Positions 1 through 8,482 of a stretch of DNA of 23,055 bases are shown piece by piece. Numbering within the stretch: position 1 is the stretch's first letter; every line of letters begins with the position of its first letter. A program made the translations under genes and the position numbers. The notes below the pieces were generated by a model. It was not told the DNA's origin and made no database searches. It saw nothing but the letters and a program-made list of their open reading frames with translations. Origin of the DNA: a virus. The DNA is taken from the IMG/VR virus record IMGVR_UViG_3300037069_003604, positions 1 to 23,055 of that record, one strand, 5' to 3'.

Positions 1-907
1 TTTCATTATTTTCAACTGATTGCAGAGGGGAACTTCCAGCGGCTGGATTCCAGTTTGCACCACCGCCCCCACCTCCGCTACCAGAACCGATAGGGGAAAT
101 AGTTCCATCATGAGCAATGGTATATAAAACCCCGCCCTTGCTATAAAAACGATAGTTGCCTGAAGCAGGCAAAGAGGGAACACTTCCTTGATCGACAAAA
201 TCCGTATAAGTCTGAAGCCCATGGGTCAGATATCCATCAAAGGATGAAAGTACGGTTTGGAGGATTTGAGTCGTGCTTTGAGGCGCTCGGTTAAATGCCG
301 AGCTGTTCACAACGATGTTGCCACCAATAGGCATCATCTGACGTTCATCAGTAATCGCAGATTGGTCAGCGACGCCCGTGACTGCAGTTACATAGACCTG
401 AGCTAGCACCAAGAACCCTGAAGGCGTAGAAGGGGCAACAGGAACGTTTCCAGGGGTGCCTGCGACCACCTGGATATTTGCGCCCCAATCCGTTTCAGTG
501 GTGAAGCTCTGCGTCGTAATCGTCGAAGTAATCGGGTCCTTGTAATTTCTTGTCTCAGTCTGCGAAGTGTTACGAATATTTTTGACAACAATTAAATCAA
601 TACGATCATGCACGCTATCTGGAGCAGATAAGGTGACTGGAATCGCAGAAGACGAAAAGATAGGTCTTTTCGTTGATTCTGGGTCAGATTGAGTATTATC
701 GGTTTGGAATCCTAGTCCAGGCTGGACGCTTAAATTGACAGATCCAATGAATTCAACCAGGAATGAATTCCCGAAAAATGCATTATCGGTCTGTTGAAGC
801 ATCTGATAAATGACGCGCTCGTAAAGCTCTTTTTCTAAAACGGCGGTCTCTGCGTTTAAATCCTCATAGATCAGCTCTTCGCCGTCATTATAAAAAATCC
901 TTGGCAT
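1..907 (-). CDS. Tail fibre / baseplate-attached fibre protein, 3' end cut by window
   Basis: The frame opens at ATG 907 and stays open to position 1, giving at least 302 codons; the C-terminus lies outside the window. The start overlaps the TAA of the preceding gene (TAATG) and has an AAGGAG SD about 6 nt upstream. The N-terminus begins MPRIFYNDGEELIYEDLNAE, followed by a beta-rich region containing DRIDLIVVK and then TDERQMMPIGG near residues 195-205. At the cut end the chain becomes Gly/Ser-rich (SGSGGGGGA), a typical linker before a receptor-binding domain. Its place as the last gene after the gpI-like protein is where myophages encode fibres. The role in attachment to the baseplate and the host is inferred from position and composition; no named family was confirmed. 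Confidence 0.75.
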   Translation of the reverse strand, partial: MPRIFYNDGEELIYEDLNAETAVLEKELYERVIYQMLQQTDNAFFGNSFLVEFIGSVNLSVQPGLGFQTDNTQSDPESTKRPIFSSSAIPVTLSAPDSVHDRIDLIVVKNIRNTSQTETRNYKDPITSTITTQSFTTETDWGANIQVVAGTPGNVPVAPSTPSGFLVLAQVYVTAVTGVADQSAITDERQMMPIGGNIVVNSSAFNRAPQSTTQILQTVLSSFDGYLTHGLQTYTDFVDQGSVPSLPASGNYRFYSKGGVLYTIAHDGTISPIGSGSGGGGGGANWNPAAGSSPLQSVENNE

Positions 908-1521
908 TACGAACTCCTTTCAAAAAGTCGATACAATGTGCCACCTGCTTGGTTGTCGTTTAAAATTAAATTCAAAAGGGATAAAACTACAGCACTACTT
1001 TCGTTTGTACCTAAATAACTTGCCTCATTGAGAAAGTAGGAACGGCTTATGAAGCTATTTGGATTTGGTACCTGTTTGTCGATGATGACGCTAAAAGTGT
1101 TGTAATAAATGTATGTGAACACTTCCGCACGATTGATATAGCTCTGGCCAATGAAGAGTCCATCTCCATTGCCATGCTCCCTAATCGTTGCAGTTCCTTG
1201 AATCAAAACGTCATTAATGAGCTTGAGAAGTGCAACAGGGTTGACCTGATTGAACATGTTTTGAATTCGGGGAGCATAAACAGGTGTACTTTCTCCTGGA
1301 AGCCTTGAAACACTTCTTTCATATCCGAGAAGATCTACGATGGGAGCAGGAGATTGTAAAATGAAAGTAGCACTCTGAGCATCATCAATATCTTGCTGAA
1401 TTTGTGCAAAAACTGCTGCGATCCCTTGGAAAATGGCAGGTGCAAATACATACTTCTCAAACCACCAGGAAGGCACGAATTTGACAATCTTGGCATACCA
1501 CTGCTCTTGAGTTAGCGCCAT
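907..1521 (-). CDS. Tail protein I-like baseplate wedge protein
   Basis: A 204-aa protein starting MALTQEQWYAKIVKF, directly downstream of the baseplate J protein (start overlaps its stop as TAATG). The N-terminal half is helical and contains FQGIAAVFAQIQQDIDDAQ. A segment near residues 60-100 (LDLLGYERS-like, then LPGESTPVYAPRIQNMF) resembles the region of P2 gpI/YmfQ-type wedge proteins that follows gpJ. Gene order gp25-like, J, I, fibre matches the baseplate wedge operon of P2- and Mu-like phages. In that context the protein would complete the wedge and connect it to the fibre. The family assignment rests mainly on synteny and length, so it is moderate. Confidence 0.7.
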   Translation of the reverse strand: MALTQEQWYAKIVKFVPSWWFEKYVFAPAIFQGIAAVFAQIQQDIDDAQSATFILQSPAPIVDLLGYERSVSRLPGESTPVYAPRIQNMFNQVNPVALLKLINDVLIQGTATIREHGNGDGLFIGQSYINRAEVFTYIYYNTFSVIIDKQVPNPNSFISRSYFLNEASYLGTNESSAVVLSLLNLILNDNQAGGTLYRLFERSS

Positions 1522-2723
1522 TATGTACTACCCACGCTTTCGGCAATCAATTTAGAATACGCATAAGGGGGGGCGACATCTGCAGTGGGTTGAACTGTTG
1601 AAAATACCGTAATATCCCCTGTTCCAGAGGGTCCGAAAATCGCTAGTATGGCAGCATTAGCCAGTACGCGATTAAATCCGGTACCGACAGGTAGGCTGTT
1701 AATATAAGTAGACATAGCGTTATAGATGTTGGAGAGATCAATTTGCAATGCTGCATAATTAGGCCCTGTTGGATTAAGAGTAATCGCAGCTAACCAATTT
1801 ACTGGTTCAGCAACTGCTGATTTGACTGGAACTGCAACACCCGTGGCTCTGGTAGATGTAATAGCTTGAGATACTTCATTGATCAAAGATTGATTGGCTG
1901 ACCCAGAAGAATCAGCAATATATAAATTCACATAAGGTATATAAAAGTAACTCCCAATCGGAGTTGAATTAGAAATGTTCCATTGAATCACAGGTACTGC
2001 AGTTGAAACAACAGTAGCCGTTTTTACCCCTGCTATTGTCTTAGCGATAGCTTCGATAGAGGGGATTGTAGCGCCTTTATCTCCCTCGACTAGATTTCGG
2101 ATTGTTTCACGGTAGGTAGGGCTATCTTGAGCATCTTCACCTGTTTGGTTTCCTGCATTTGTTACTGTAATTGTAGAATCCGATAATGAGCTTTCGATAA
2201 CGTTGATAGCACCAGCACTTGCACTCCCTGCGGCTCCTTTAATCACTGCAGTAATTCCAACTGAAATATTTAAAGACGAGCTTCCTGAAGCAGCCAGAGT
2301 AACAGTTGAGTCAATAGTGTAGCGCTGAACGTTACCATTTGGGTCCGGCTTAGTCTTGACAACCGTGCCAGAAAGTATAGTGACGGCTCCATGAGTTGCC
2401 GTTGGTCTTGAAAAAGTTGCAACATCCACAGCAGCAACAGCCCCTGGACGCTCAAAAGCATCCCCGTAATGATCCACAGCCAATGTTTGAAGATCATCAG
2501 GACCACCTCCATTTTCATCAGGACCTTGCGCTAAGTTGAAAAATGTTTTACTAAATTGAATCGTATTATACCTTTGCAGCTCTGTACCGCCTACAGAAAA
2601 GACACCTGCAAGGCCGTCTAGGATTGACCCATCCAAGAAATCTGTAAGCTCAGGATTAGCGTTTTGAACTGTATCTTGAAACAGGTTATATAAATCTTGT
2701 TGGCTTTTTAATGGAAGACTCAT
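1521..2723 (-). CDS. Baseplate J family protein (gp6-like wedge)
   Basis: A 400-aa protein with the standard Baseplate_J layout. The N-terminal helix begins MSLPLKSQQDLYNLFQD. The segment FLDGSILDGLAGVFSVGG follows, then a beta-rich middle domain (FSRPTATHGAVTILSGTVVK, VKGAAGSASAGAINVIES-like). The conserved EDAQDSPTYRETIRNLVEGDKGATIPSIEAIAK stretch lies near residues 195-230 and is the hallmark of this family. These proteins form the inner wedge ring of contractile tails and dimerise around the hub. The start codon lies within the end of the gp25-like gene (overlap 2720-2723). A C7 run on the coding strand (1567-1573) encodes Pro-Pro near the C-terminus. Confidence 0.92.
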   Translation of the reverse strand: MSLPLKSQQDLYNLFQDTVQNANPELTDFLDGSILDGLAGVFSVGGTELQRYNTIQFSKTFFNLAQGPDENGGGPDDLQTLAVDHYGDAFERPGAVAAVDVATFSRPTATHGAVTILSGTVVKTKPDPNGNVQRYTIDSTVTLAASGSSSLNISVGITAVIKGAAGSASAGAINVIESSLSDSTITVTNAGNQTGEDAQDSPTYRETIRNLVEGDKGATIPSIEAIAKTIAGVKTATVVSTAVPVIQWNISNSTPIGSYFYIPYVNLYIADSSGSANQSLINEVSQAITSTRATGVAVPVKSAVAEPVNWLAAITLNPTGPNYAALQIDLSNIYNAMSTYINSLPVGTGFNRVLANAAILAIFGPSGTGDITVFSTVQPTADVAPPYAYSKLIAESVGST

Positions 2724-3130
2724 GTAATACCTGCGCTAAATGGTGTATAGGTTAAAGGAATCCCATCAGAATACCCGATAGGAGTTATAAAAACTTTAAT
2801 AACTGTCATTTGAGGTGTCCCGTCTTCTGAAGAAATAGACACCGTATCTACCGATTGAACTCTTGGATCTAATGCAAATTGCTCCTGAATCAGAGTCGCC
2901 AATTTTTGCTGCACCGAAAAAGATGAACAAGAATTCTCATATTGAGTAATACCGACTCCATATGTCGGTTTATGCACTAAAGTACCTGGAACAGTGACTA
3001 GACGGTGAAACAAAGCAGCTTTTAGATTAGCAATTCCGCTGATTAATGCCAAATCCCCCCCGGACGAAAGCACCAGGTCTCCATTCACCAGGGCAATATC
3101 TGTTTTCAGCGCTTCAGTAATATTGCTCAT
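2720..3130 (-). CDS. gp25-like baseplate wedge protein
   Basis: A 136-aa protein of the T4 gp25 / P2 gpW / XkdS type. Visible family features are the beta-hairpin DLVLSSGGDLALISGIANL near residues 18-36, the helix-turn KAALFHRLVTVPGTLVHKPTYG near 38-59, and a C-terminal half with QQKLATLIQEQFALDPRVQSV followed by strands. In T4, gp25 is the sheath-initiating wedge core component, and this protein probably performs the same task. The start ATG overlaps the stop of the spike gene (3127-3130) and has AAGGTG upstream. Length matches the family. A G7 run at 3055-3061 encodes the two glycines of SSGGD. Confidence 0.92.
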   Translation of the reverse strand: MSNITEALKTDIALVNGDLVLSSGGDLALISGIANLKAALFHRLVTVPGTLVHKPTYGVGITQYENSCSSFSVQQKLATLIQEQFALDPRVQSVDTVSISSEDGTPQMTVIKVFITPIGYSDGIPLTYTPFSAGIT

Positions 3131-3894
3131 TCTGCACCTTTTTCAGTAAATGCTATTTCAGAAAGAATATCACCATTTTGAACAGGGGAAGATTTATATT
3201 CGTCTAATTGGTTTTGAATTTCAGAGGCATCATTTCCAGTTTCCAATGCTTGTGATCCAGTCAATCCGGCTTGCGTAGCTGAAGTCACAAATAAAGCGGC
3301 TGTTAGAGGCGGACTAGGCGGACCCGGCGCAGCTGTGGGATGTGTATGGGTAGATACATTTGTAGAAATTGTCTGAACTTCTGTTGCGAGATCATTGACT
3401 TGACCTGCTAAGGTATTTAAATCGCCTGAAAGTTGTGCAAGCTGAGTTAATACATTTTCAAGTAAAGTTTGTAATTGAGTGCCTAAAACGAGAGGCTCGC
3501 TAGGCTCGATATTAGGTCTGCCTATTCCTACTTTGGTATCAGATCCAATGTAGTTTTTCATTCCAGCTCTGGAATAAACAACCTTATCGCCTTGTTGAGC
3601 AAATTTTGGAATAGGCTCATCTTTATTATTTACAAGTCTAAGAACATAACATTCATCGGGATGACCATCAATAAAAGCAACTATTGCTAGATCATCGATC
3701 TCAGGAAATTCAACGTCCATGACATCTGAAAATGTCATCTGCGCTACAACCTGTCTGTTCTCAGGGAGCAGATTCACCATAACTCTGAGCTTACTTCCAT
3801 CATTAGCAAGCCCAAGTTTAACGATAGTTCCTACCCCAATATGCAATCGAGTATCTTTGAAAATATCTCTCAGTCCTTCAAGATCATACATCAT
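3127..3894 (-). CDS. Baseplate central spike / puncturing protein (gpV / gp138-like)
   Basis: A 255-aa protein with an N-terminal OB-like beta-barrel (about residues 15-95, GVGTIVKLGLANDGSKLRV...), a central strand-rich region, and a heptad-like stretch (about 140-180: LQTLLENVLTQLAQL, LNTLAGQVNDLATEV) that probably forms a trimeric coiled coil. A His-x-His motif (H183-T-H185-P) followed by a proline-rich PGPPSPP is reminiscent of the metal-binding HxH spike-tip motif of P2 gpV and phi92 gp138. Here about 70 residues follow the motif instead of it being C-terminal. The gene sits between hub and gp25-like protein, the expected place for the membrane-piercing spike. AGGAG precedes the ATG at 3894; a second ATG follows at once. 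Confidence 0.82.
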   Translation of the reverse strand: MMYDLEGLRDIFKDTRLHIGVGTIVKLGLANDGSKLRVMVNLLPENRQVVAQMTFSDVMDVEFPEIDDLAIVAFIDGHPDECYVLRLVNNKDEPIPKFAQQGDKVVYSRAGMKNYIGSDTKVGIGRPNIEPSEPLVLGTQLQTLLENVLTQLAQLSGDLNTLAGQVNDLATEVQTISTNVSTHTHPTAAPGPPSPPLTAALFVTSATQAGLTGSQALETGNDASEIQNQLDEYKSSPVQNGDILSEIAFTEKGAE

Positions 3895-5432
3895 GAAAGA
3901 CTCCTAAACGTAGTATCGATAATATTCTGGAAATCCACTGAAAGCTTCCACCCAGAAGTGTCGTTAATACTCATTCTGTAGCTTTTTATTTGAAACCTTG
4001 GAGAGAATTTGCCCATAGTTTCAGCGAATACTGAGGCTACTTTAGAATCATAATTTCTTTGAATTAAATATTCTACCCTGGCCGGATAACTCGATAATCT
4101 TGAAATTTCACCCAAATCATCCGTATTAATTTCAAGGCAGATCGTTTGACCTTTTCTGATTTGCGTAAGATCGTAATTTTTATAAGAAATGGTTTGATCA
4201 CCGTTGGTATCTCGTGTTGTTCCTCTTCCTAACATTTCAAAGGTATCAAAAGAACCTTCCAGTTGTTGCAGAGAATATTGTTCATAAAGGGTCTGTCCAA
4301 TTTTAACTAACGCATCTAAATCAGCCACGTCATGAACGGGAAACGTGATATATGGAGCCGGTGCTTTGACTGCAGAAGTATCTATTGATCCATCGGGTTT
4401 TAATACGGGAATACTAATCGGTGCAAAATTTGTAGATTCACCGTTCGCTGTTGTTCCGCTCTCTTGTTGAAAACCAAAAGCAGTCCCCCAAGCAACTGTT
4501 GCTTGCTCAGGAATTCTAGCGATCAATACCTGCTTATCGATTCGGCATCTTACCTGAAGATTAAATCCTTTGAACCTTCCCAATTTTCTTTTGAGCTTTA
4601 AATTCTTTACATTGACACCATAGATAATTTTAATGTCATCCTTGGTTTCAGAATTGAGAGGTATAAACTGATTTTTTGGATTGGCTAGAATAATAGTAGG
4701 GACTAATTGCCCATTTTTAATAGATCTACTGAAGTAACAAATTAATCCTGCCCTATGGCAGATGTCTTGGATAATTTCCCAGTAAGTTTCGTGTTGACCT
4801 GGATTTTTAGATCCAGTGAGAGGATCATTAAAATCTGGATAATATTGAGCAAGCGTTGGCAATGTTTCAGGCTGAAAAGTAACTGGGTCGATGGTTTGAT
4901 TGAGAACAGCCACTTGTGAAACTGCTGGAATTTGAGAGAGTAATGTTTGAATTGCCTCATCAATAGGTAAGTTCAAAGATATTGGGGTATTATTAATATA
5001 CTTTTGGTCGATTAATAATGCAGTAGTGTCCCTTCCACTGAGTTTTACCATCCGGTTTGTGTCATCAAATTCAATTTCTTCTTCATCTGCAAAACCAATA
5101 AATACGGCATTTGAAATTGTTGGATCAACTACAGTGGAAGCACCGGGAATAATTTTATTAAAAGTCCCATCGCTATTATAGAGCTTGCCCATGTCTTGAA
5201 AGTAAATGACTACTCCGCATGATCTGATACTCCTTGGATCAAATGGAAAATTCTTATAATCAATTTCCATGTTAAAAGTATCAGTTGTTTTATAATCATT
5301 CACTTGAATCGTGATATCTTTTGCTTGGACTAGAATTCTTTGGATGTTACTTAAATCAACATTACTGGAAAGTTTAAAATCTTCCGGTAAAATTCGAAGC
5401 TCAACTGCAGACTGCGGAAACCAGTAAGAAAT
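3891..5432 (-). CDS. Baseplate hub protein (GpD / gp27 / XkdQ-like) with probable ATT start
   Basis: Hub protein of about 513 aa with the beta-barrel pattern of late-control GpD/gp27-like proteins: ISGRDTT-type motif VKLSGRDTTALLID, then INLPIDEAI-like repeats, and a C-terminal region with KIGQTLYEQYSLQQLEGSF and YSLQQ. It should form the trimeric ring linking the tube to the spike encoded next (overlap 3891-3894). The first conventional start is GTG 5303, which has no SD and lies inside an apparent strand. The frame stays open upstream for 43 more codons (SYWFPQSAVELRIL, FKLSSNVDLSNIQRILVQA), reaching ATT at 5432. A GGAGGG SD lies 7 nt before that ATT. I therefore place the start there. The ATT directly follows the TAA of the LysM gene in the same frame, so readthrough is an alternative. 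Confidence 0.82.
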   Translation of the reverse strand: MSYWFPQSAVELRILPEDFKLSSNVDLSNIQRILVQAKDITIQVNDYKTTDTFNMEIDYKNFPFDPRSIRSCGVVIYFQDMGKLYNSDGTFNKIIPGASTVVDPTISNAVFIGFADEEEIEFDDTNRMVKLSGRDTTALLIDQKYINNTPISLNLPIDEAIQTLLSQIPAVSQVAVLNQTIDPVTFQPETLPTLAQYYPDFNDPLTGSKNPGQHETYWEIIQDICHRAGLICYFSRSIKNGQLVPTIILANPKNQFIPLNSETKDDIKIIYGVNVKNLKLKRKLGRFKGFNLQVRCRIDKQVLIARIPEQATVAWGTAFGFQQESGTTANGESTNFAPISIPVLKPDGSIDTSAVKAPAPYITFPVHDVADLDALVKIGQTLYEQYSLQQLEGSFDTFEMLGRGTTRDTNGDQTISYKNYDLTQIRKGQTICLEINTDDLGEISRLSSYPARVEYLIQRNYDSKVASVFAETMGKFSPRFQIKSYRMSINDTSGWKLSVDFQNIIDTTFRSLS

Positions 5433-6668
5433 TTAGCTACCCTCCAGATTTGGGATTTCAAGAATTTTACCAGGAACTAATAAAGATGATTGCAAATGAT
5501 TATGGTCATAAATATCAGTCCAATGGGAAGAAGTTTTGTAAAACTTAATACTAATATTCTGAAGTGTATCTCCGGTTTGTACCCTATACCTTGCGATAGG
5601 AACAGTTTTAGCCAACGCTTCAAACATAGTTTTCATTTGAGCTAAATATGAAGAAAGTTGACTAGTCGCGCTCATAGTCTCATGAGAATACGAAATGTTT
5701 TGAAATGTAGATGTAGCAAGAGATGCTGGACCAGGAGTCTGTAAGCCTGAAAAGAAATTTGCTGCAGTAAATTGAGGATTATCTTTACTAAATCCACTAA
5801 ATGAATTGGAGAGCTTATTAAATTTCCTATTAAATATGGAAATTTGAGATCTTGCATTAGCAATCAGGCCTAATGCTCTCTGGGCGCTATTAGCGATATC
5901 CTGTCCTGTGGCAAGAGTAGTGGAAACGAAATGAGTCACTAAATTTACATTTTTGGCCACAGAGCTGATCAGTCCATTCATCACCCCTGCAATGCTTTGA
6001 GGTACAGTAGACGGAACTGTTCCATAATTCTGTGCGAATGTTTGAGCAGAATTGATTAAATTTTGATTAATAGAACTTGGGGATTGCTTTTCAGGTGCAG
6101 CAAAATAGTTATTGATAGGCTGCTTTTCGCTCACTACGAAAAATTCAAGCTCATAGTCTATCCAAGAAAGTTTATTCATCTTGAAATCAACTTTCTCTAA
6201 AAATCCGAATCTGAACCAATTATCAGTGGTTCCATGCATCCCAAACTTAAGCAGATTCCCTCTTTTTCTTACTTCATCGCACGCTTTGCTCATTTGGTAA
6301 GAAACACCATAGTAAGACGGGTCTTTATATCTCTTATCCTTAAATCTACCTTTAATAACTAAAGGCCCTTCCTTGGGCCCAAGTACTTGCACTGCAGGTT
6401 CTGGATTTCCTGCATAATATTCTTTTGCAAGTCGTTGTTCCCCACTCCATGGGAAAGGTTGCATGGGCATCATATTGCCAACTAACCTGATAATCGTGTC
6501 AAAATTTGGGACACCCTTGATATATTCAATGATCTGAAACCCACCTGTGAAATCGTTGGGTCTTAAACCTCCATTAGGAACCGTGGTGCTAAATGGATTT
6601 TTAATGAGGGCTGCAATTGGGTCTATAACAGAACTTGCTACAGATGCACTTTGATCAAGAATGCTCAT
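5433..6668 (-). CDS. LysM-containing baseplate protein (gp53 / XkdP-like)
   Basis: A 411-aa protein with a C-terminal LysM domain (about residues 360-405: YRVQTGDTLQNISIKFYK ... LLVPGKILEIPN). The N-terminal domain (about 40-185) contains FQIIEYIKGVPNFDTIIRLVG and ends with a strand region (DNWFRFGFLEKVDFKMN, IDYELEFFVVSEKQP), resembling XkdP/gp53-like baseplate and DNA-circularisation-type proteins. A helical, low-complexity linker (about 200-345) joins them. Such proteins sit between tape measure and hub and connect the wedge to the hub; the LysM may instead be a purely structural module. GGGGG lies 4 nt before the ATG. The chain ends naturally four residues after the LysM, but the following hub frame is in phase with only the TAA between. 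Confidence 0.85.
   Translation of the reverse strand: MSILDQSASVASSVIDPIAALIKNPFSTTVPNGGLRPNDFTGGFQIIEYIKGVPNFDTIIRLVGNMMPMQPFPWSGEQRLAKEYYAGNPEPAVQVLGPKEGPLVIKGRFKDKRYKDPSYYGVSYQMSKACDEVRKRGNLLKFGMHGTTDNWFRFGFLEKVDFKMNKLSWIDYELEFFVVSEKQPINNYFAAPEKQSPSSINQNLINSAQTFAQNYGTVPSTVPQSIAGVMNGLISSVAKNVNLVTHFVSTTLATGQDIANSAQRALGLIANARSQISIFNRKFNKLSNSFSGFSKDNPQFTAANFFSGLQTPGPASLATSTFQNISYSHETMSATSQLSSYLAQMKTMFEALAKTVPIARYRVQTGDTLQNISIKFYKTSSHWTDIYDHNHLQSSLLVPGKILEIPNLEGS
5440..5445 (-). promoter_or_regulatory. Ribosome binding site deciding the hub ATT start
   Basis: GGAGGG on the minus strand, 7 nt upstream of ATT 5432-5430. No ATG, GTG or TTG exists at that spacing in any frame. It is embedded in the last codons of the LysM gene (CTG GAG GGT AGC TAA ATT), so initiation would be coupled to termination of that gene. 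Confidence 0.65.
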
Positions 6669-8482
6669 CTGGCCCCCGCAAAGTTAGGAGTGCTAAACCC
6701 ACTGTTTGTCGATTGTCCGCGGCCTTGAGTCGGATTGATTGCAAGCTTTTTGAGATGGGTTGTGACAGCAAATGCTACTCGGTCAGGTTCAAGCTGTTCT
6801 CTCATATCAAACCTAGCTTCGATCTTTCCAACGTTTGTCACCTGATTCACAACTGCTTTAGTAGGGTCTGCTTTCAAATGTTTACCCATGAAATCATCAA
6901 ATTCTTCTTTAAAATTCTTTGTAAAATTTGTCAGAGGATTTTGTAGCTTCATTAAATCATCCACAAATCCAAAAACTGCATAACTGAATCCAGACCATAT
7001 TGCCGTAAGAGTCACAACAGCCGTACCAATCATATCAAAAAGATTGGCAAGGCCTTCAATGAGAGGAAGAAGGATTTGAACATAATTAGAAGTTTCAAAA
7101 AGTGGAGCAAGAAGTCTTGCGAAAAAATCGATTGTCATATTAATGGGAAGCATAATCTTCTCGAATGCTTCTTTCAGCTTAATCATGACGGCCATAATTC
7201 TTGGACTCATCGTTAACATATTTTGGATATCTGCAACTTTTGCAATCGCTCTAGCTCTAGAGATAATCTGAAAGACTCCTAATAAAATTAAAAAAGGAGC
7301 TAATACGTCAGCAACCATTATTCTAAAAAGACTAAATAATTTACTAAATACATTAAATCGCATCATTAAACCAAATAATTCGATGCTCAGAGTTTTAGTG
7401 AATCTAAGAAGATTAACGATAGCTCGATTTAATAAACCTCCACCGAATGTAATCCCTAACTTGTAAAGTCCAAAACTAATCAGCGAAATCCATGGAGCCC
7501 ATTCAGCAGCTTTCTTAAAGTCTTTTCCTAAAGTCCTTAATTGAATAATTCCAATGAGAAGCGCTTTTGGATCGGAGATGATATTCCCGATCAGCATTCC
7601 GATATGATCTCCGATAGCCTTACCATTGGTAGCCAGATAGTCATTGATAGCTCTGAATACCTTAATAACTGGTTTAATAATTGCTTCACCAATGGGTTTT
7701 AAAACACGTTCAATTTGATTTTTTAGGATTGTAAACTGAACTCCCAAATGATTTAATCTCGCATCCAAATATTCCGCATTGCCGCCTAATGTCTCAAGAG
7801 CCCTGGTTAAAAGATCAATTTTCTTATCCTGATTCATATTTGCAAGCTGTTGAGGATGCATGATGTGTTTTTCGCGAAATTCAGGGGTTTGAATTAAGCG
7901 TTCAAAAAGCTTTCCGCCGACGGCTTGACCTGGACTTAAAGCTCTGGCTAATTGCTCTGCTCCTGCATGTTGAGGTAAGCCGACAGACTCAGAAGCCATC
8001 ATCATGTTACGAGCAAGTTTAATCCCACCTTGATAATTAGTTCCCAATTTTTGCCTTGCAGCCAATGGAGAAGCCACCAATTGGGTGATATCTGCCAAAG
8101 CACCGCGATCTAATCCAAACTTAATAGAAGTATCTGAAATATCCTCTAGAATGGTCTGAGAGGTTTCTAAACGTTCATTAAAGCTTTTTACATGGCCTGC
8201 AAGAACTTGAATGTTTGAACTGATATTATTAGCGAAATCTAGGGCAGAGTGATTAAATTCTTCAGAAATCTGGACGGATCGCGTCAATATAGTGAGCAAT
8301 CCGCCCGATCCAAAACCGAGATGGGCTACTAAGCCCGAAGCGAGATAATTCAAACTACCGAGAGCAGAACCAGCAGATTTAGATAATCCATCAACCGAGT
8401 CTTGAAGAGATTTCGTATTAATTAGAGCCTGGCCGACATCAAACTTAAATTCAGCCGCGACTGCGAAAGCTTCTTCAATCAT
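6665..8482 (-). CDS. Tail tape measure protein
   Basis: A 605-aa, largely helical protein after the chaperone and before the baseplate genes, the diagnostic place for the tape measure. The N-terminus (MIEEAFAVAAEFKFDVGQAL) and helix-rich first 280 residues are typical. The middle has several long apolar segments (about residues 285-315, 330-355, 385-410 and 455-495), as in tape measures that insert into the host membrane during ejection. The usual relation of about 0.15 nm per residue would give a tail near 90 nm (inference). The start ATG overlaps the stop of the frameshifted T frame (ATGA at 8482-8479) and has GGGAG about 9 nt upstream. The stop overlaps the start of the LysM gene. Confidence 0.93.
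   Translation of the reverse strand: MIEEAFAVAAEFKFDVGQALINTKSLQDSVDGLSKSAGSALGSLNYLASGLVAHLGFGSGGLLTILTRSVQISEEFNHSALDFANNISSNIQVLAGHVKSFNERLETSQTILEDISDTSIKFGLDRGALADITQLVASPLAARQKLGTNYQGGIKLARNMMMASESVGLPQHAGAEQLARALSPGQAVGGKLFERLIQTPEFREKHIMHPQQLANMNQDKKIDLLTRALETLGGNAEYLDARLNHLGVQFTILKNQIERVLKPIGEAIIKPVIKVFRAINDYLATNGKAIGDHIGMLIGNIISDPKALLIGIIQLRTLGKDFKKAAEWAPWISLISFGLYKLGITFGGGLLNRAIVNLLRFTKTLSIELFGLMMRFNVFSKLFSLFRIMVADVLAPFLILLGVFQIISRARAIAKVADIQNMLTMSPRIMAVMIKLKEAFEKIMLPINMTIDFFARLLAPLFETSNYVQILLPLIEGLANLFDMIGTAVVTLTAIWSGFSYAVFGFVDDLMKLQNPLTNFTKNFKEEFDDFMGKHLKADPTKAVVNQVTNVGKIEARFDMREQLEPDRVAFAVTTHLKKLAINPTQGRGQSTNSGFSTPNFAGAR

Noticed and set aside
2270-2518. Minus-strand frame inside the baseplate J gene
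   Set aside because: Leu-rich out-of-phase reading inside a conserved protein; same for 403-591, 4742-4963, 10478-10690, 20531-20812 and 20984-21238.
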